A stretch of 64,000 nt of DNA from Pelomonas candidula (GTDB lineage: Bacteria > Pseudomonadota > Gammaproteobacteria > Burkholderiales > Burkholderiaceae_C): positions 1 to 64,000 of the forward strand of contig NZ_JBIGIC010000018.1 in NCBI RefSeq assembly GCF_043555985.1, written 5' to 3'. Position 1 is the first letter of the stretch. Each line of letters begins with the position of its first letter. A program made the translations under genes and the position numbers. Of this stretch, positions 21,214 to 38,935 are shown piece by piece. The notes under the pieces are model-generated. The model searched no databases, had not been told where the DNA came from, and worked only from the letters and a program-made list of their open reading frames with translations.

Positions 21214-24030
21214 TCAGTACTTGATGCGGGCGGTCAGGTAGAACTGGCGGCCATTCTTGTAGAACGCACGCGGCTGGTCGGCCGTGGCGTAGTACTTCAG
21301 GATGGGGTCGTTCAGGTTCTGCGCATCCAGGCTCACGGCGAAGTGCTCGTTGAGCTTGTAGCCCAGCGAGGCCGACAGTACGCCCGAACCCTTCTGGAAG
21401 TAGTCCGTACCGCGGTCCTGGCCGACGAAGATGTCGTCGGTGTAGCCGTAGTTCACGCGGGCCGAGAACTGGTCGTTCTCGAAGAAGCCGCCCAGGTTGA
21501 ACGAGTTCTTGACGTTGCCGCGCAGCACGTGGCCATCCTGGTCGTGACCCTTGGCCAGCGTGTAGTTGGCGCTGACGCCAAAGTTGTTGGCGATGGGGGT
21601 CTCGAACGCGAACTCCAGACCGTAGACCGACGCCTGGGTGTTGGTCGGGTAGTAGATGTCGTAGTTGCGATAGACCAGTTGATCCTTCAGGCCGGTCGGG
21701 TTGACCGAGCTCAGCAGGGCCGGCAACGTGGTCGAGCGCACCTTGTCCTTGATGTAGCCGTCCAGGCCCATGTAGAACGCGCCGGCCGACACGAAGGCGC
21801 GCGGCGCGAAATACCACTCCAGGTTGCCGTCGATGTTGTTGGAGCGGATCGGGGCCAAGTCAGGATTGCCGGATGAACCCCAGCCGTTGCCGGTGTCTTC
21901 CAGGTTTTTCGGATCGTGCTTGTCCAGGTAGCCCGACAGCGCGGTGTAGTCGGCACGGGTGAGGGTGCGGCTGACGGCGAGGCGCGCGACGATGCTCTTG
22001 GTCACGTCCAGGCGGATGCTGGCGCTGGGCAGCACGTCGGTGTAGCTGCTGCTGGAAGTGGTGCCCACGTAGTCGCCGAACGCGGACGAGATCGTCGGCT
22101 TCGTCGAGTCGCCCGGCAGGACCGGGCGCATGGAGCCGGCGTCCTGCTTGGTGCGAACCAGCCGCAGGCCGATGTTGCCGCTCCAGGCCTCGCCCTCCAG
22201 GTTGCCCTGCAGGTAGCCGGCGGTCGTCGTTTCCTTGACGCTGTATTCCAGGTTCGGGTAGCGACGGGTGACCGGATCACGGTTGGTGATCTTGGCGTTG
22301 TAGGCCGCCAGTGCATCGGCCGGGATGTAGGCGATGTTGGTCGGGAATCCGCTGCCGAGGCCGCTGCCGAAGTTGCCCGGGTAGTTGCCGCTGAAGGCCG
22401 GCACGGTGTAGGGCGAGAGCTGCGGCGCGTCCGCGCCGCTTGCGTCTGCGCAAGCGCTGGCCTTGCTCCAGTCCCAGGGGCCGACGCGGTACGGCGTGCC
22501 TGTGGCGCAGCCAGGACCTTGGCTGATGATGGGGCCGGTGTAGCGCTTGTGCTCAGCACCGCGTGCGCCGAACTGCAGGCTCTTGAGGGCGCCGGCGTCG
22601 AGCGTGTACTCGGCGTCCACCTGCGCCCAGGACTCCTTGTCGTTCACGACGACGTTCTGGGTGCCGAAGATCCAGTCGAAGTTCTGATAGCTGTTGTTGG
22701 TCAGCGAGAAGGCGGGGGCGCTGCCCGTGCCCTTGAGGTCGAATCCGGAGCCGCTCGACGTGATGTGGGACTCGAGCACGTCCTGGCTGCCCGTCTTGCC
22801 CTTGCCGGTGGAAGAACCGACGTTGGCCGTCAGGCGCAGTGCGTCGTTGACTTTCCAGCCGCCGTCCAGGCTCAGGAAGTTGGCCGAGGCCGAGGCCTGG
22901 CGCGAGATCTGGTCGTAGTAGCCGTTGTTGGTAGGCGTGGCGAAGGTGTAGTGCGCGCTGACCAGCGTGTTGTTGACGACCTTGTAGTCGGTCATCGTTG
23001 CGGCGTTTAGGTTCGCCGGGATGGCCGACAGCAGGAAGTTGCGGTTGTAGTTGTCCGCGTCCATCTTGGACGAGAACCCCGTCAGCGTCAGGTCGACGTC
23101 CTTGGTGGGCTTGAACTCGGCGCGGATCAGGCCGCCCTTGCGCTCGCGCTCTTGCGTGAAATAGGCGGAGCCGAGCATGTTCGGCGCCTTCACACCTTCC
23201 AGATCAGGGTGGGCGGCGATCAAGGCGGCGGCGTTGGCGCCGGTGCCCTTGCCCGTGAGCGTCTCATACGTGGCGATGTGGCCGTCTTGAGCAATGACTT
23301 CGACGCCGTCTCGACGCAGGTGGCGCTTTTCGGAGAACGCCTGCACCAGGACGCCGAAGGTCTTGTCTTCATTCTTGAAGTTGACCAGCGCGCTGAACTG
23401 CGGGTCGGTCTTGCCCGGCAGGCTGGCGTAAACCGCGCCCACGCCGGCTTCAAAAGTCAGCGCCTTCGCAAAGTCCAGAGGCTTGCGGGTGATGATGTTC
23501 ACCGATCCCGCCGAGCCGCCCTCGACCAGGGAGGCTTGAGAGTTCTTGTGCACTTCGACGCGGCTGACCAGTTCCGACGGCAGCAGCGAGTAGCTGACGC
23601 TGCGGCCGACGCCGGCGCCGGTCTGATCGAGAACGAACCAGTCGCCGTTGGCGATGCCGTGACCGTCCAGCAGCGTCTGCGTCAGGCTGGGGTTGGTGCC
23701 GCGCAGACCCACGCGATCGCGCTCGTCAAAGCCGCCGGAACCGCCCGCCGGGCTGTTCAGGATGGTGACGCCGGGAACGCGGGCCAGCGAGTCGGCCACG
23801 TTCTTGTCGGGCATCTTGCCGATGTCTTCGGCCGAGATGACGTCGATGTGCGTGTCGGCGTTCCGCTTGACGCTCAGCGACTTCTCCTGCGATGCGCGGA
23901 TGCCGGTCACGGTGACCATGTCCAGCTGCTGGGTTGCGGGCGCCTCCTGTTGCTGCGCCATGGCGGCGCTGCTGGCGCCGAGCAGTGCGATGAACACCGC
24001 CTGCGAGATGGGAGTCTGCTTGACCTTCAT
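21214..24030 (-). CDS. TonB-dependent receptor 2 (Xanthomonas/Caulobacter type)
   Basis: A 938-residue outer-membrane receptor with the same first eight residues as receptor 1 (MKVKQTPI) and a signal peptide ending near SSAAMAQQQ. It then has LDMVTVTGIRASQEKSL and the plug (VISAEDIGKMPDKNVADSLARVPGV), and a barrel ending in the aromatic Tyr of YLTARIKY. It belongs to the TIGR01782-like receptors of oligosaccharide loci. A longer start (24147) would add 39 residues without a signal-peptide start. I chose the ATG at 24030 with GAGGAT upstream. The promoter motifs match those of receptor 1. The halogenase gene lies downstream on the same strand. The ligand is probably a chitin-derived or related glycan, by inference. 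Confidence 0.92.
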   Translation of the reverse strand: MKVKQTPISQAVFIALLGASSAAMAQQQEAPATQQLDMVTVTGIRASQEKSLSVKRNADTHIDVISAEDIGKMPDKNVADSLARVPGVTILNSPAGGSGGFDERDRVGLRGTNPSLTQTLLDGHGIANGDWFVLDQTGAGVGRSVSYSLLPSELVSRVEVHKNSQASLVEGGSAGSVNIITRKPLDFAKALTFEAGVGAVYASLPGKTDPQFSALVNFKNEDKTFGVLVQAFSEKRHLRRDGVEVIAQDGHIATYETLTGKGTGANAAALIAAHPDLEGVKAPNMLGSAYFTQERERKGGLIRAEFKPTKDVDLTLTGFSSKMDADNYNRNFLLSAIPANLNAATMTDYKVVNNTLVSAHYTFATPTNNGYYDQISRQASASANFLSLDGGWKVNDALRLTANVGSSTGKGKTGSQDVLESHITSSGSGFDLKGTGSAPAFSLTNNSYQNFDWIFGTQNVVVNDKESWAQVDAEYTLDAGALKSLQFGARGAEHKRYTGPIISQGPGCATGTPYRVGPWDWSKASACADASGADAPQLSPYTVPAFSGNYPGNFGSGLGSGFPTNIAYIPADALAAYNAKITNRDPVTRRYPNLEYSVKETTTAGYLQGNLEGEAWSGNIGLRLVRTKQDAGSMRPVLPGDSTKPTISSAFGDYVGTTSSSSYTDVLPSASIRLDVTKSIVARLAVSRTLTRADYTALSGYLDKHDPKNLEDTGNGWGSSGNPDLAPIRSNNIDGNLEWYFAPRAFVSAGAFYMGLDGYIKDKVRSTTLPALLSSVNPTGLKDQLVYRNYDIYYPTNTQASVYGLEFAFETPIANNFGVSANYTLAKGHDQDGHVLRGNVKNSFNLGGFFENDQFSARVNYGYTDDIFVGQDRGTDYFQKGSGVLSASLGYKLNEHFAVSLDAQNLNDPILKYYATADQPRAFYKNGRQFYLTARIKY

Positions 24031-24639
24031 GAACTGATCCTCGTTGTGGCCAATGAAATCGGTCGGGCGGTGGTGCGTCCCCTGGTTGGTCTGCATACCA
24101 CCTTGAGTCCGGTTGCGGCCGCTTTTCGAGTTGTCGCAGCTCTGCATCCCAGTGTGACACCACTGTAATGCGCGATAACGCCACTTTGCTACCAGTATCG
24201 ACTGCGGAGTTTCCCGAGTGGGCGTCCTGAAGTGCGTGTGAAATAACGCTTTTACTGGGAGGGAGGGCGCTTTTGCCCTCTGGATATTGGTCTTTGATTG
24301 GCATCTTTCCCGTGGCTGTCAAATGTTGCGCGTCGGCTACGTTTGGTGTGCCGCGAGGTGGTCGGGGCTTGACGGGGTGGCCTGCTGGTCTCCCGGTTGC
24401 CTTGCTCTGGTGCTGAACTGGTCCTGAAGGCCGGTTGGCGCGTATGCGAGGCGCTGGTTTGTTGGCCGAGAGGCGTTTTCGCGATGCGGCTAGGCCTCTG
24501 CCGGCGTGGTTTCGGGCGGCGTTGTGCGTCGCATCTCGGGCGTGTCGATCGCCGCGCGGCAATCGCCGGATATCCAGGGGCATTGGCGCGAGGCTGTGTT
24601 CTTCTTGCGTGCCGCTGTTGCGCCCCACTCGGCCTGTGC
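24031..24639. promoter_or_regulatory. TonB receptor 2 upstream region and unassigned DNA
   Basis: This gap has no gene. On the minus strand it contains TGGTAGCAAAGTGG (24181-24194), the interrupted palindrome AGTGGTGTCACACTGG (24149-24164) exactly 16 bases further, and a 24-base element (24091-24114). All are counterparts of the motifs upstream of receptor 1, in the same order. Between about 24230 and 24615 I find neither coding potential that looks real nor a clear repeat. It lies between the receptor locus and the tRNA promoter. Confidence 0.55.
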
Positions 24640-24645
24640 TATAGT
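24618..24645 (+). promoter_or_regulatory. Promoter of the tRNA-tuf operon
   Basis: A -35-like TTGCGC (24618-24623) lies 16 bases before a -10-like TATAGT (24640-24645), preceded by TGTGC. The tRNA-Tyr begins 16 bases after the -10. This is a well-placed sigma-70-type promoter for the tRNA-tuf operon. Confidence 0.6.
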
Positions 24646-24660
24646 TGCGGGCTTGCCTCA

Positions 24661-24745
24661 GGAGGGGTGGCCGAGTGGTTAAAGGCAGCAGACTGTAAAT
24701 CTGCCCGCATAGCGTACGCTGGTTCGAATCCAGCCTCCTCCACCA
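24661..24745 (+). tRNA. tRNA-Tyr (GTA)
   Basis: An 85-base class II tRNA with the acceptor pair GGAGGGG / CTCCTCC (one G-T pair), a long variable arm, anticodon GTA in the loop CTGTAAA, T-loop GGTTCGAATC, and an encoded CCA end. It is the first of three tRNA genes preceding tuf, as in the E. coli thrU-tyrU-glyT-thrT-tufB order. Confidence 0.97.
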
Positions 24746-24783
24746 AAGCTTGCGCTTGCAAGCAGAGGTCAAGAGCTCCCAGG

Positions 24784-24857
24784 GCGGGAGTAGTTCAATG
24801 GTAGAACCTTAGCCTTCCAAGCTAATGACACGGGTTCGATTCCCGTTTCCCGCTCCA
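24784..24857 (+). tRNA. tRNA-Gly (TCC)
   Basis: A 74-base tRNA with acceptor GCGGGAG / TTCCCGC, anticodon TCC in loop CTTCCAA between TTAGC and GCTAA, T-loop GGTTCGATTC, and an encoded CCA. It lies 38 bases after tRNA-Tyr. Confidence 0.97.
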
Positions 24858-24941
24858 TCCGAGTGGCTTGGTCGGCGAGCGTCGATACCGGTTTGCCGGC
24901 CAGCGGTTCAGCAATGAGCTTGGCGTCAAACCCGTGCCGAT

Positions 24942-25016
<75 letters not shown>

Positions 25017-25065
25017 CCCTTTCTTTTTTCTACTCGTCTCAACGGGTTCGCCTCAGGAGCGCAAG

Positions 25066-26256
<1,191 letters not shown>

Positions 26257-26272
26257 GTTTTTTTAAGGCCAC

Positions 26273-26348
26273 AGGGGCATAGCTCAATTGGCAGAGCGTC
26301 GGTCTCCAAAACCGAAGGTTGGGGGTTCGAGACCCTCTGCCCCTGCCA
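26273..26348 (+). tRNA. tRNA-Trp (CCA)
   Basis: A 76-base tRNA with acceptor AGGGGCA / TGCCCCT, anticodon CCA in loop CTCCAAA between CGGT and ACCG, T-loop GGGTTCGAGA, and an encoded CCA. It lies 16 bases after the tuf stop, so it is probably cut out of the tuf-secE transcript. Confidence 0.97.
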
Positions 26349-26393
26349 CCCGCCACTGATCACGGCGGTTGGTTCCCTGGCTAACCAAGCATC

Positions 26394-26420
26394 GGCCCGC
26401 GAGAGAGATCTCGGCGGGCC
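26394..26420 (+). other. Stem-loop between tRNA-Trp and secE
   Basis: GGCCCG (26394-26399) pairs with CGGGCC (26415-26420), with an inner GAGA/TCTC pair. There is only a short weak T stretch (TTGCTGCTG) after it. It may be a processing signal or weak terminator between tRNA-Trp and secE. Confidence 0.45.
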
Positions 26421-26492
26421 TTGCTGCTGATGGCTACGGCCTGCGGCAGCGTCCGAAAAGCCGCCTCGATGGCGGCGCGTGAAAGACAAGTG

Positions 26493-26879
26493 ATGGCGAA
26501 TCCTCCCCAAGTCGAGACCGTGACAAGCGGCGCCGACAAGGCCAAGCTGGCCGCTGCGGTGCTGCTGCTGATCGGCGCGTTGGCGGCCTATTACGGGCTG
26601 TCCAAGCAAGGCGCGCTGGTGCAGTGGGCCTCGCTGATCGTGCTGCTGGCCGCTGGTGTAGCTGCTTTCTTCACGTCCGAGCATGGCAAGGCGCTGATCG
26701 CCTACGGCCGCGACTCGGTCCGTGAAGTGAAGAAGGTCGTCTGGCCCACGCACAAGGAAGCGCGCCAGATGACCGGCTACGTCTTCGCCTTCGTCGTTGT
26801 CATGGCGCTGTTCCTGTGGCTGACGGACAAGACGCTGGAATGGGCGTTGTACGACCTGATCCTTGGCTGGAAGCGCTGA
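26493..26879 (+). CDS. secE: Preprotein translocase subunit SecE
   Basis: A 128-residue inner-membrane protein with three hydrophobic segments (about residues 17-32, 38-55 and 95-115). The conserved cytoplasmic motif SVREVKKVVWPTHKEARQMT precedes the last one. It stabilises SecY in the SecYEG channel. Three membrane segments are the long form found in E. coli and betaproteobacteria. The start at 26493 (MANPPQVETV) is chosen because in-frame upstream starts would give a charged N-terminus not seen in the family. Its ribosome-binding site is weak. It is followed by nusG after 11 bases, the usual pair. Confidence 0.96.
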   Translation: MANPPQVETVTSGADKAKLAAAVLLLIGALAAYYGLSKQGALVQWASLIVLLAAGVAAFFTSEHGKALIAYGRDSVREVKKVVWPTHKEARQMTGYVFAFVVVMALFLWLTDKTLEWALYDLILGWKR

Positions 26880-26890
26880 GAAGGAACGAG

Positions 26891-27469
26891 ATGAGCGAAG
26901 AGCAAAACGTCGCCGCCGCCGAGGCGCCTGCTGGCCTGCCCAAGCGCTGGTATGTGGTCCACGCCTATTCGGGCATGGAGAAAGCCGTCGAGCGCAACCT
27001 GCGTGAGCGCATCGACCGCGCCGGCATGCAGGACAAGTTCGGCCGCATCCTGGTGCCGACCGAGGAGGTTGTCGAGCTCAAGAACGGCAAGAAGGCCGTG
27101 ACCGAGCGCCGCTTCTTCCCTGGCTACGTACTGGTCGAGATGGCGATGGACGACGAGTCCTGGCACTTGGTGAAGCACACGTCCAAGGTGACGGGCTTCG
27201 TCGGTGGTGCGAAGAACCGCCCGGCGCCGATCTCGGAGGCTGAGGTCATGAAGATCGTCAACCAGATGCAGGAAGGCGTCGAGAAGCCCCGGCCCAAGGT
27301 CGAATGGACGGTCGGCGAGGTCGTGCGCGTCAAGGAAGGCCCCTTCACCGACTTCAACGGTTCGGTCGAGGAAGTCAACTACGACAAGTCCAAGGTCCGC
27401 GTTTCCGTCACGATCTTCGGTCGTGCGACGCCGGTGGAGCTGGATTTCGCGCAGGTCGAGAAAGTTTGA
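26891..27469 (+). CDS. nusG: Transcription termination/antitermination protein NusG
   Basis: A 192-residue factor that binds RNA polymerase and, through its C-terminal KOW domain, contacts Rho or ribosomal protein S10. The NGN domain starts with RWYVVHAYSGMEKAVERNL. The KOW motif is GEVVRVKEGPFTDFNGSVEEV-like near residue 140-160. The ATG at 26891 (MSEEQN) has AAGGAACG upstream. A longer frame from 26816 overlaps secE and is not used. It is slightly longer than the E. coli protein (181). A perfect stem-loop overlaps its stop codon. Confidence 0.97.
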   Translation: MSEEQNVAAAEAPAGLPKRWYVVHAYSGMEKAVERNLRERIDRAGMQDKFGRILVPTEEVVELKNGKKAVTERRFFPGYVLVEMAMDDESWHLVKHTSKVTGFVGGAKNRPAPISEAEVMKIVNQMQEGVEKPRPKVEWTVGEVVRVKEGPFTDFNGSVEEVNYDKSKVRVSVTIFGRATPVELDFAQVEKV

Positions 27470-27493
27470 AGAACCGAGAGGTTCGTCAAACTT
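27462..27493 (+). other. GNRA-capped stem-loop across the nusG stop codon
   Basis: AAGTTTGA (27462-27469) pairs with TCAAACTT (27486-27493) and GAACC pairs with GGTTC, capped by a GAGA tetraloop. No T-run follows, so it is not a standard intrinsic terminator. It may protect or process the 3' end of the secE-nusG message. Confidence 0.55.
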
Positions 27494-27533
27494 CGCCGCT
27501 GGCCCGTAGGGCTCAAGGCAAAGTCTGAGGCGC

Positions 27534-27539
27534 TAGAAT
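27534..27539 (+). promoter_or_regulatory. Weak candidate promoter of rplK
   Basis: TAGAAT (27534-27539) is a fair -10, but no good -35 is seen 16-18 bases upstream. The 224-bp nusG-rplK gap otherwise contains a short GC-rich hairpin near 27655-27680 and the ribosome-binding site GGAGAA. A separate rplK promoter would match other proteobacteria, but here it is only a guess. Confidence 0.3.
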
Positions 27540-27693
27540 TGCGGGTTCGGCCGGCGTCCCCTGAACGTCGGCCCGTGATCAGTCTGCAACGAGAGGCGGA
27601 CAAGAGGAGCAAAGGTAAGGACGCAAGTCCGAGTCCAATGCGCTAGCACTCAGGTGCCCAGGCTTTGCCGCCCGGGCGCTGATTGGAGAAAAC

Positions 27694-28131
27694 ATGGCAA
27701 AGAAGATTGTCGGCTTCATCAAGCTGCAAGTCGCCGCCGGCAAGGCCAACCCCTCGCCGCCGGTCGGTCCCGCGCTGGGTCAGCGTGGCCTGAACATCAT
27801 GGAATTCTGCAAGGCGTTCAACGCCCAGACTTCGGGTCCTGGCTTCGAGCCGGGCATGAAGCTGCCGGTGGTCATCACCGCGTTCGCAGACAAGAGCTTC
27901 ACCTTCGTCATCAAGTCGCCCCCGGCGACCGTGCTGCTGAAGAAGGCCGCCAAGATCGAGAAGGGCTCGCAGCGTCCCCACCTGGACAAGGTCGGCAAGC
28001 TGACCCGCGCCCAGCTGGAAGAGATTGCGAAGATCAAGACCAAGGACCTGACGGCTGCCAACGTCGACGCCGCTGTCCGCACCATCGCCGGCTCCGCCCG
28101 CTCGATGGGCATCATCGTGGAAGGGGTCTGA
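27694..28131 (+). CDS. rplK: Large-subunit ribosomal protein L11
   Basis: A 145-residue protein of the GTPase-associated centre that binds 23S rRNA. The N-terminal domain has QVAAGKANPSPPVGPALGQ, and the linker and C-terminal domain end with IAGSARSMGIIVEGV. GGAGAA lies before the ATG. It is separated from rplA by one base, the usual L11 operon arrangement controlled by L1 in E. coli. Confidence 0.98.
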   Translation: MAKKIVGFIKLQVAAGKANPSPPVGPALGQRGLNIMEFCKAFNAQTSGPGFEPGMKLPVVITAFADKSFTFVIKSPPATVLLKKAAKIEKGSQRPHLDKVGKLTRAQLEEIAKIKTKDLTAANVDAAVRTIAGSARSMGIIVEGV

Positions 28132-28132
28132 C

Positions 28133-28843
28133 ATGGCCAAGCTCACCAAGAAGCAAAAGGCGCTGGCTGGCAAGGTCGAATCGACCAAGCTGTACGCGCT
28201 GACCGAGGCCCTGGACCTAGTCAAGAGCCTGGCCACCGCCAAGTTCGATGAGTCCATCGACGTCGCCGTGCAACTCGGTATCGATGCCAAGAAGTCGGAC
28301 CAGGTCGTTCGTGGCGCCGTCGTGCTGCCCAACGGCACCGGCAAGACCAAGCGCGTCGCCGTGTTCGCCCAAGGTGCCAAGGCTGAAGAAGCCCGCGCCG
28401 CCGGCGCCGACGTCGTCGGCATGGAAGACCTGGCCGAGCGCGTCAAGGCGGGCGACATGCCCTTCGACGTGGTCATCGCCTCGCCCGACACCATGCGCGT
28501 TGTCGGTACCCTGGGTCAGATCCTGGGCCCGCGCGGCCTGATGCCTAACCCCAAGGTTGGCACCGTAACCCCGGACGTCGCCACCGCCGTCAAGAACGCC
28601 AAGGCTGGACAGGTCCAGTTCCGCGTCGACAAGGCCGGCATCATCCACGGCACCCTCGGCCGTCGTTCGTTTGACACCGACAAGCTGGAAGGCAACCTGC
28701 GCGCGCTGATCGAAGCCCTGAACAAGGCCAAGCCGGCGTCGAGCAAGGGCATCTACCTGCGCAAGGTTGCCGTGTCCTCGACGATGGGCGTCGGCGCCCG
28801 CGTCGAAATCGCGTCGATCAACGCTCAGGCCAACGCCGCCTAA
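28133..28843 (+). CDS. rplA: Large-subunit ribosomal protein L1
   Basis: A 236-residue protein that forms the mobile L1 stalk and, in E. coli, represses its own operon. The conserved segments KFDESIDVAVQLGIDAKKSD, GTGKTKRVAVFAQG and LGPRGLMPNPKVGTVT are visible. It begins one base after the rplK stop, with GGAAGGGG as ribosome-binding site inside rplK. Length agrees with E. coli (234). Confidence 0.98.
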   Translation: MAKLTKKQKALAGKVESTKLYALTEALDLVKSLATAKFDESIDVAVQLGIDAKKSDQVVRGAVVLPNGTGKTKRVAVFAQGAKAEEARAAGADVVGMEDLAERVKAGDMPFDVVIASPDTMRVVGTLGQILGPRGLMPNPKVGTVTPDVATAVKNAKAGQVQFRVDKAGIIHGTLGRRSFDTDKLEGNLRALIEALNKAKPASSKGIYLRKVAVSSTMGVGARVEIASINAQANAA

Positions 28844-29125
28844 GCAACGACATCAGGCCCTGGTGGCCTGAGTCAAAGAATCTGCGCGGGGCGAGTCTGG
28901 CCCCGGGCAACAAAGATTGGTGGGGCGCCGACCGGGCAACCGGGCGGCGCGTCATCCAAGACCGCTGGTGGAGACCCCTTAAATCGAAGTTGCCGATCCG
29001 TCGGTGATGGAGAACCAGCGCAGATGGCGGTCCCGCTGAAAGGAATTCTTTCCTGACAGATGGTCGCTGAATCCCTGGCGCTCTCGAAGCCGCAAGGCCG
29101 AGGGAGCAAATGTGAGGAGTAGACC
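28844..29125 (+). promoter_or_regulatory. rplJ leader (L10-leader-like autoregulatory RNA)
   Basis: The 282-bp rplA-rplJ gap has several strong hairpins. CAGGCC/GGCCTG lies near 28856-28872, and GCGCCG (28925-28930) pairs with CGGCGC (28945-28950) with an inner ACCGG/CCGGG. A long-range stem of CGCTGGT (28963-28969) with ACCAGCG (29014-29020) encloses GGAGACC and GATGGAGA bulges. Such purine bulges flanked by a closing stem resemble the kink-turn structure bound by L10-(L7/L12)4 in proteobacterial L10 leaders. The identity is inferred from position and shape, without a covariance search. Confidence 0.5.
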
Positions 29126-29650
29126 TTGAGTCTCAATCGCAACGAGAAGGCAGTCGTTGTCTCCGACGTCGCAGCGCAAGCTGCCAAGTCGCAGACGCTG
29201 GCGTTGGCCGAGTACCGTGGCCTCACCGTGGAAGCCTTGAACAAGCTGCGCGTCGATGCGCGTGCCAAGGGTGTCTATCTTCACGTGCTGAAGAACACCC
29301 TGGCCCGTCGCGCTGTCGCCGGCACCCCGTTCGAAGCGGCTGCGGAGAGCATGGTCGGTCCGCTGATCTACGGCTTTTCGGAAGACGCTGTCGCGGCTGC
29401 CAAAGTCATCGCTGACTTTGCCAAGACCAACGACAAGCTCGTCATCAAGGGCGGCGCCTACGGCGGCAAGGCTCTGGACGTCAATGGCGTGAAGGCCCTG
29501 GCCAACGTCCCGTCCAAGGAAGTCCTGCTGTCGCAAATCGCTGGCCTGCTCAAGTCGCCGGTGCAGCGCACCGCGGCCGTGCTGGCAGCCCTGGCTCAGC
29601 AACGTGGTGGTGGCGCCGAAGCGGCTGCCGAAGCCCCGGCTGCCGCCTGA
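29126..29650 (+). CDS. rplJ: Large-subunit ribosomal protein L10, TTG start
   Basis: A 174-residue stalk-base protein with SLNRNEKAVVVSDVAAQ at the N-terminus and QTLALAEYRGLTVE after it. The C-terminal helix holds binding sites for L7/L12 dimers. The start codon is TTG at 29126, six bases after AGGAG (29115-29119). No ATG or GTG near it would preserve the conserved N-terminus. A TTG start on a very highly expressed stalk protein may help limit it relative to L7/L12. It is followed by rplL after 54 bases. Confidence 0.96.
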   Translation: MSLNRNEKAVVVSDVAAQAAKSQTLALAEYRGLTVEALNKLRVDARAKGVYLHVLKNTLARRAVAGTPFEAAAESMVGPLIYGFSEDAVAAAKVIADFAKTNDKLVIKGGAYGGKALDVNGVKALANVPSKEVLLSQIAGLLKSPVQRTAAVLAALAQQRGGGAEAAAEAPAAA

Positions 29651-29704
29651 TCGACGACAAATCACGCGTTCACACGCAACCCATCTGTTTTTAGGAAATT
29701 AATC

Positions 29705-30085
<381 letters not shown>

Positions 30086-30226
30086 TTCGTACGGCGCTCG
30101 GCTACTGCGCCGGACGATCTCGGGCCTTCGATGCTCACCGCACGTCAGTGCGGTTGCGCGTCTCAGACCCGACCTCGACCGGCTCGCGACGCCGCGCGCC
30201 GCACGAATCTGGGTTTGCCTGGATTC

Positions 30227-30258
30227 AAAAAGGGGTTGCCGACAGGCATCCCCTTTTT
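30227..30258 (+). terminator. rplL-rpoB attenuator-like hairpin
   Basis: AAAAAGGGG and CCCCTTTTT form a stem extended by TGCC/GGCA and closed by a GACA loop. The stem ends directly in the T-run. In E. coli a partial terminator lies in the same place and lowers rpoBC expression relative to the ribosomal genes. Here it is placed similarly, 142 bases after rplL. Confidence 0.65.
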
Positions 30259-30292
30259 CGTCTTTACGGGTATCTCCCCGTAGAGAACAGTT

Positions 30293-30329
30293 GAAAGAAC
30301 CGTGCGCGGTATGATGCGCGGTTCTTTCA
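30293..30329 (+). other. Long inverted repeat in the rplL-rpoB gap
   Basis: GAAAGAACCG (from 30293) pairs with CGGTTCTTTC (to 30329), with an inner CGC/GCG and a short bulge. A -10-like TATGAT (30310-30315) sits in the loop, but a matching -35 at the right spacing is missing. It may be a processing site like the RNase III site known in this gap of E. coli. From here to 30515 I see nothing else except the rpoB ribosome-binding site. Confidence 0.5.
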
Positions 30330-30515
30330 CGTGTTCTCTGATCCGACTGCAGAGAACCAGTTTGGTCGGACTTTGGTGCAATGCCAGAGTTGTCCGCCAG
30401 CGGTTGGTAGTGGCCAACCACCAAGCTAGGCAGCCGCCCGTTCCGGGTGTGTGAGCCAGCCAGTCGCCGACGCGGTGCGTCCCACGGCCGGGGGCGCACT
30501 CGACACGGAGTGTTT

Positions 30516-34637
<4,122 letters not shown>

Positions 34638-34648
34638 GGAGCAGATGC

Positions 34649-38866
<4,218 letters not shown>

Positions 38867-38888
38867 GCGCCACGGGGCCTTCGCCCCT

Positions 38889-38924
38889 CAAAGCCGCCCC
38901 GGTTCACGCCGCGGGCGGCTTTTT
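38889..38924 (+). terminator. Intrinsic terminator after rpoC
   Basis: AAGCCGCCC (from 38891) pairs with GGGCGGCTT, followed by a T-run (TTTTT). It ends the rplK/rplJ-rpoBC transcript just before the convergent PIN-domain gene. Confidence 0.88.
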
Positions 38925-38935
38925 CATTGGCGGGA

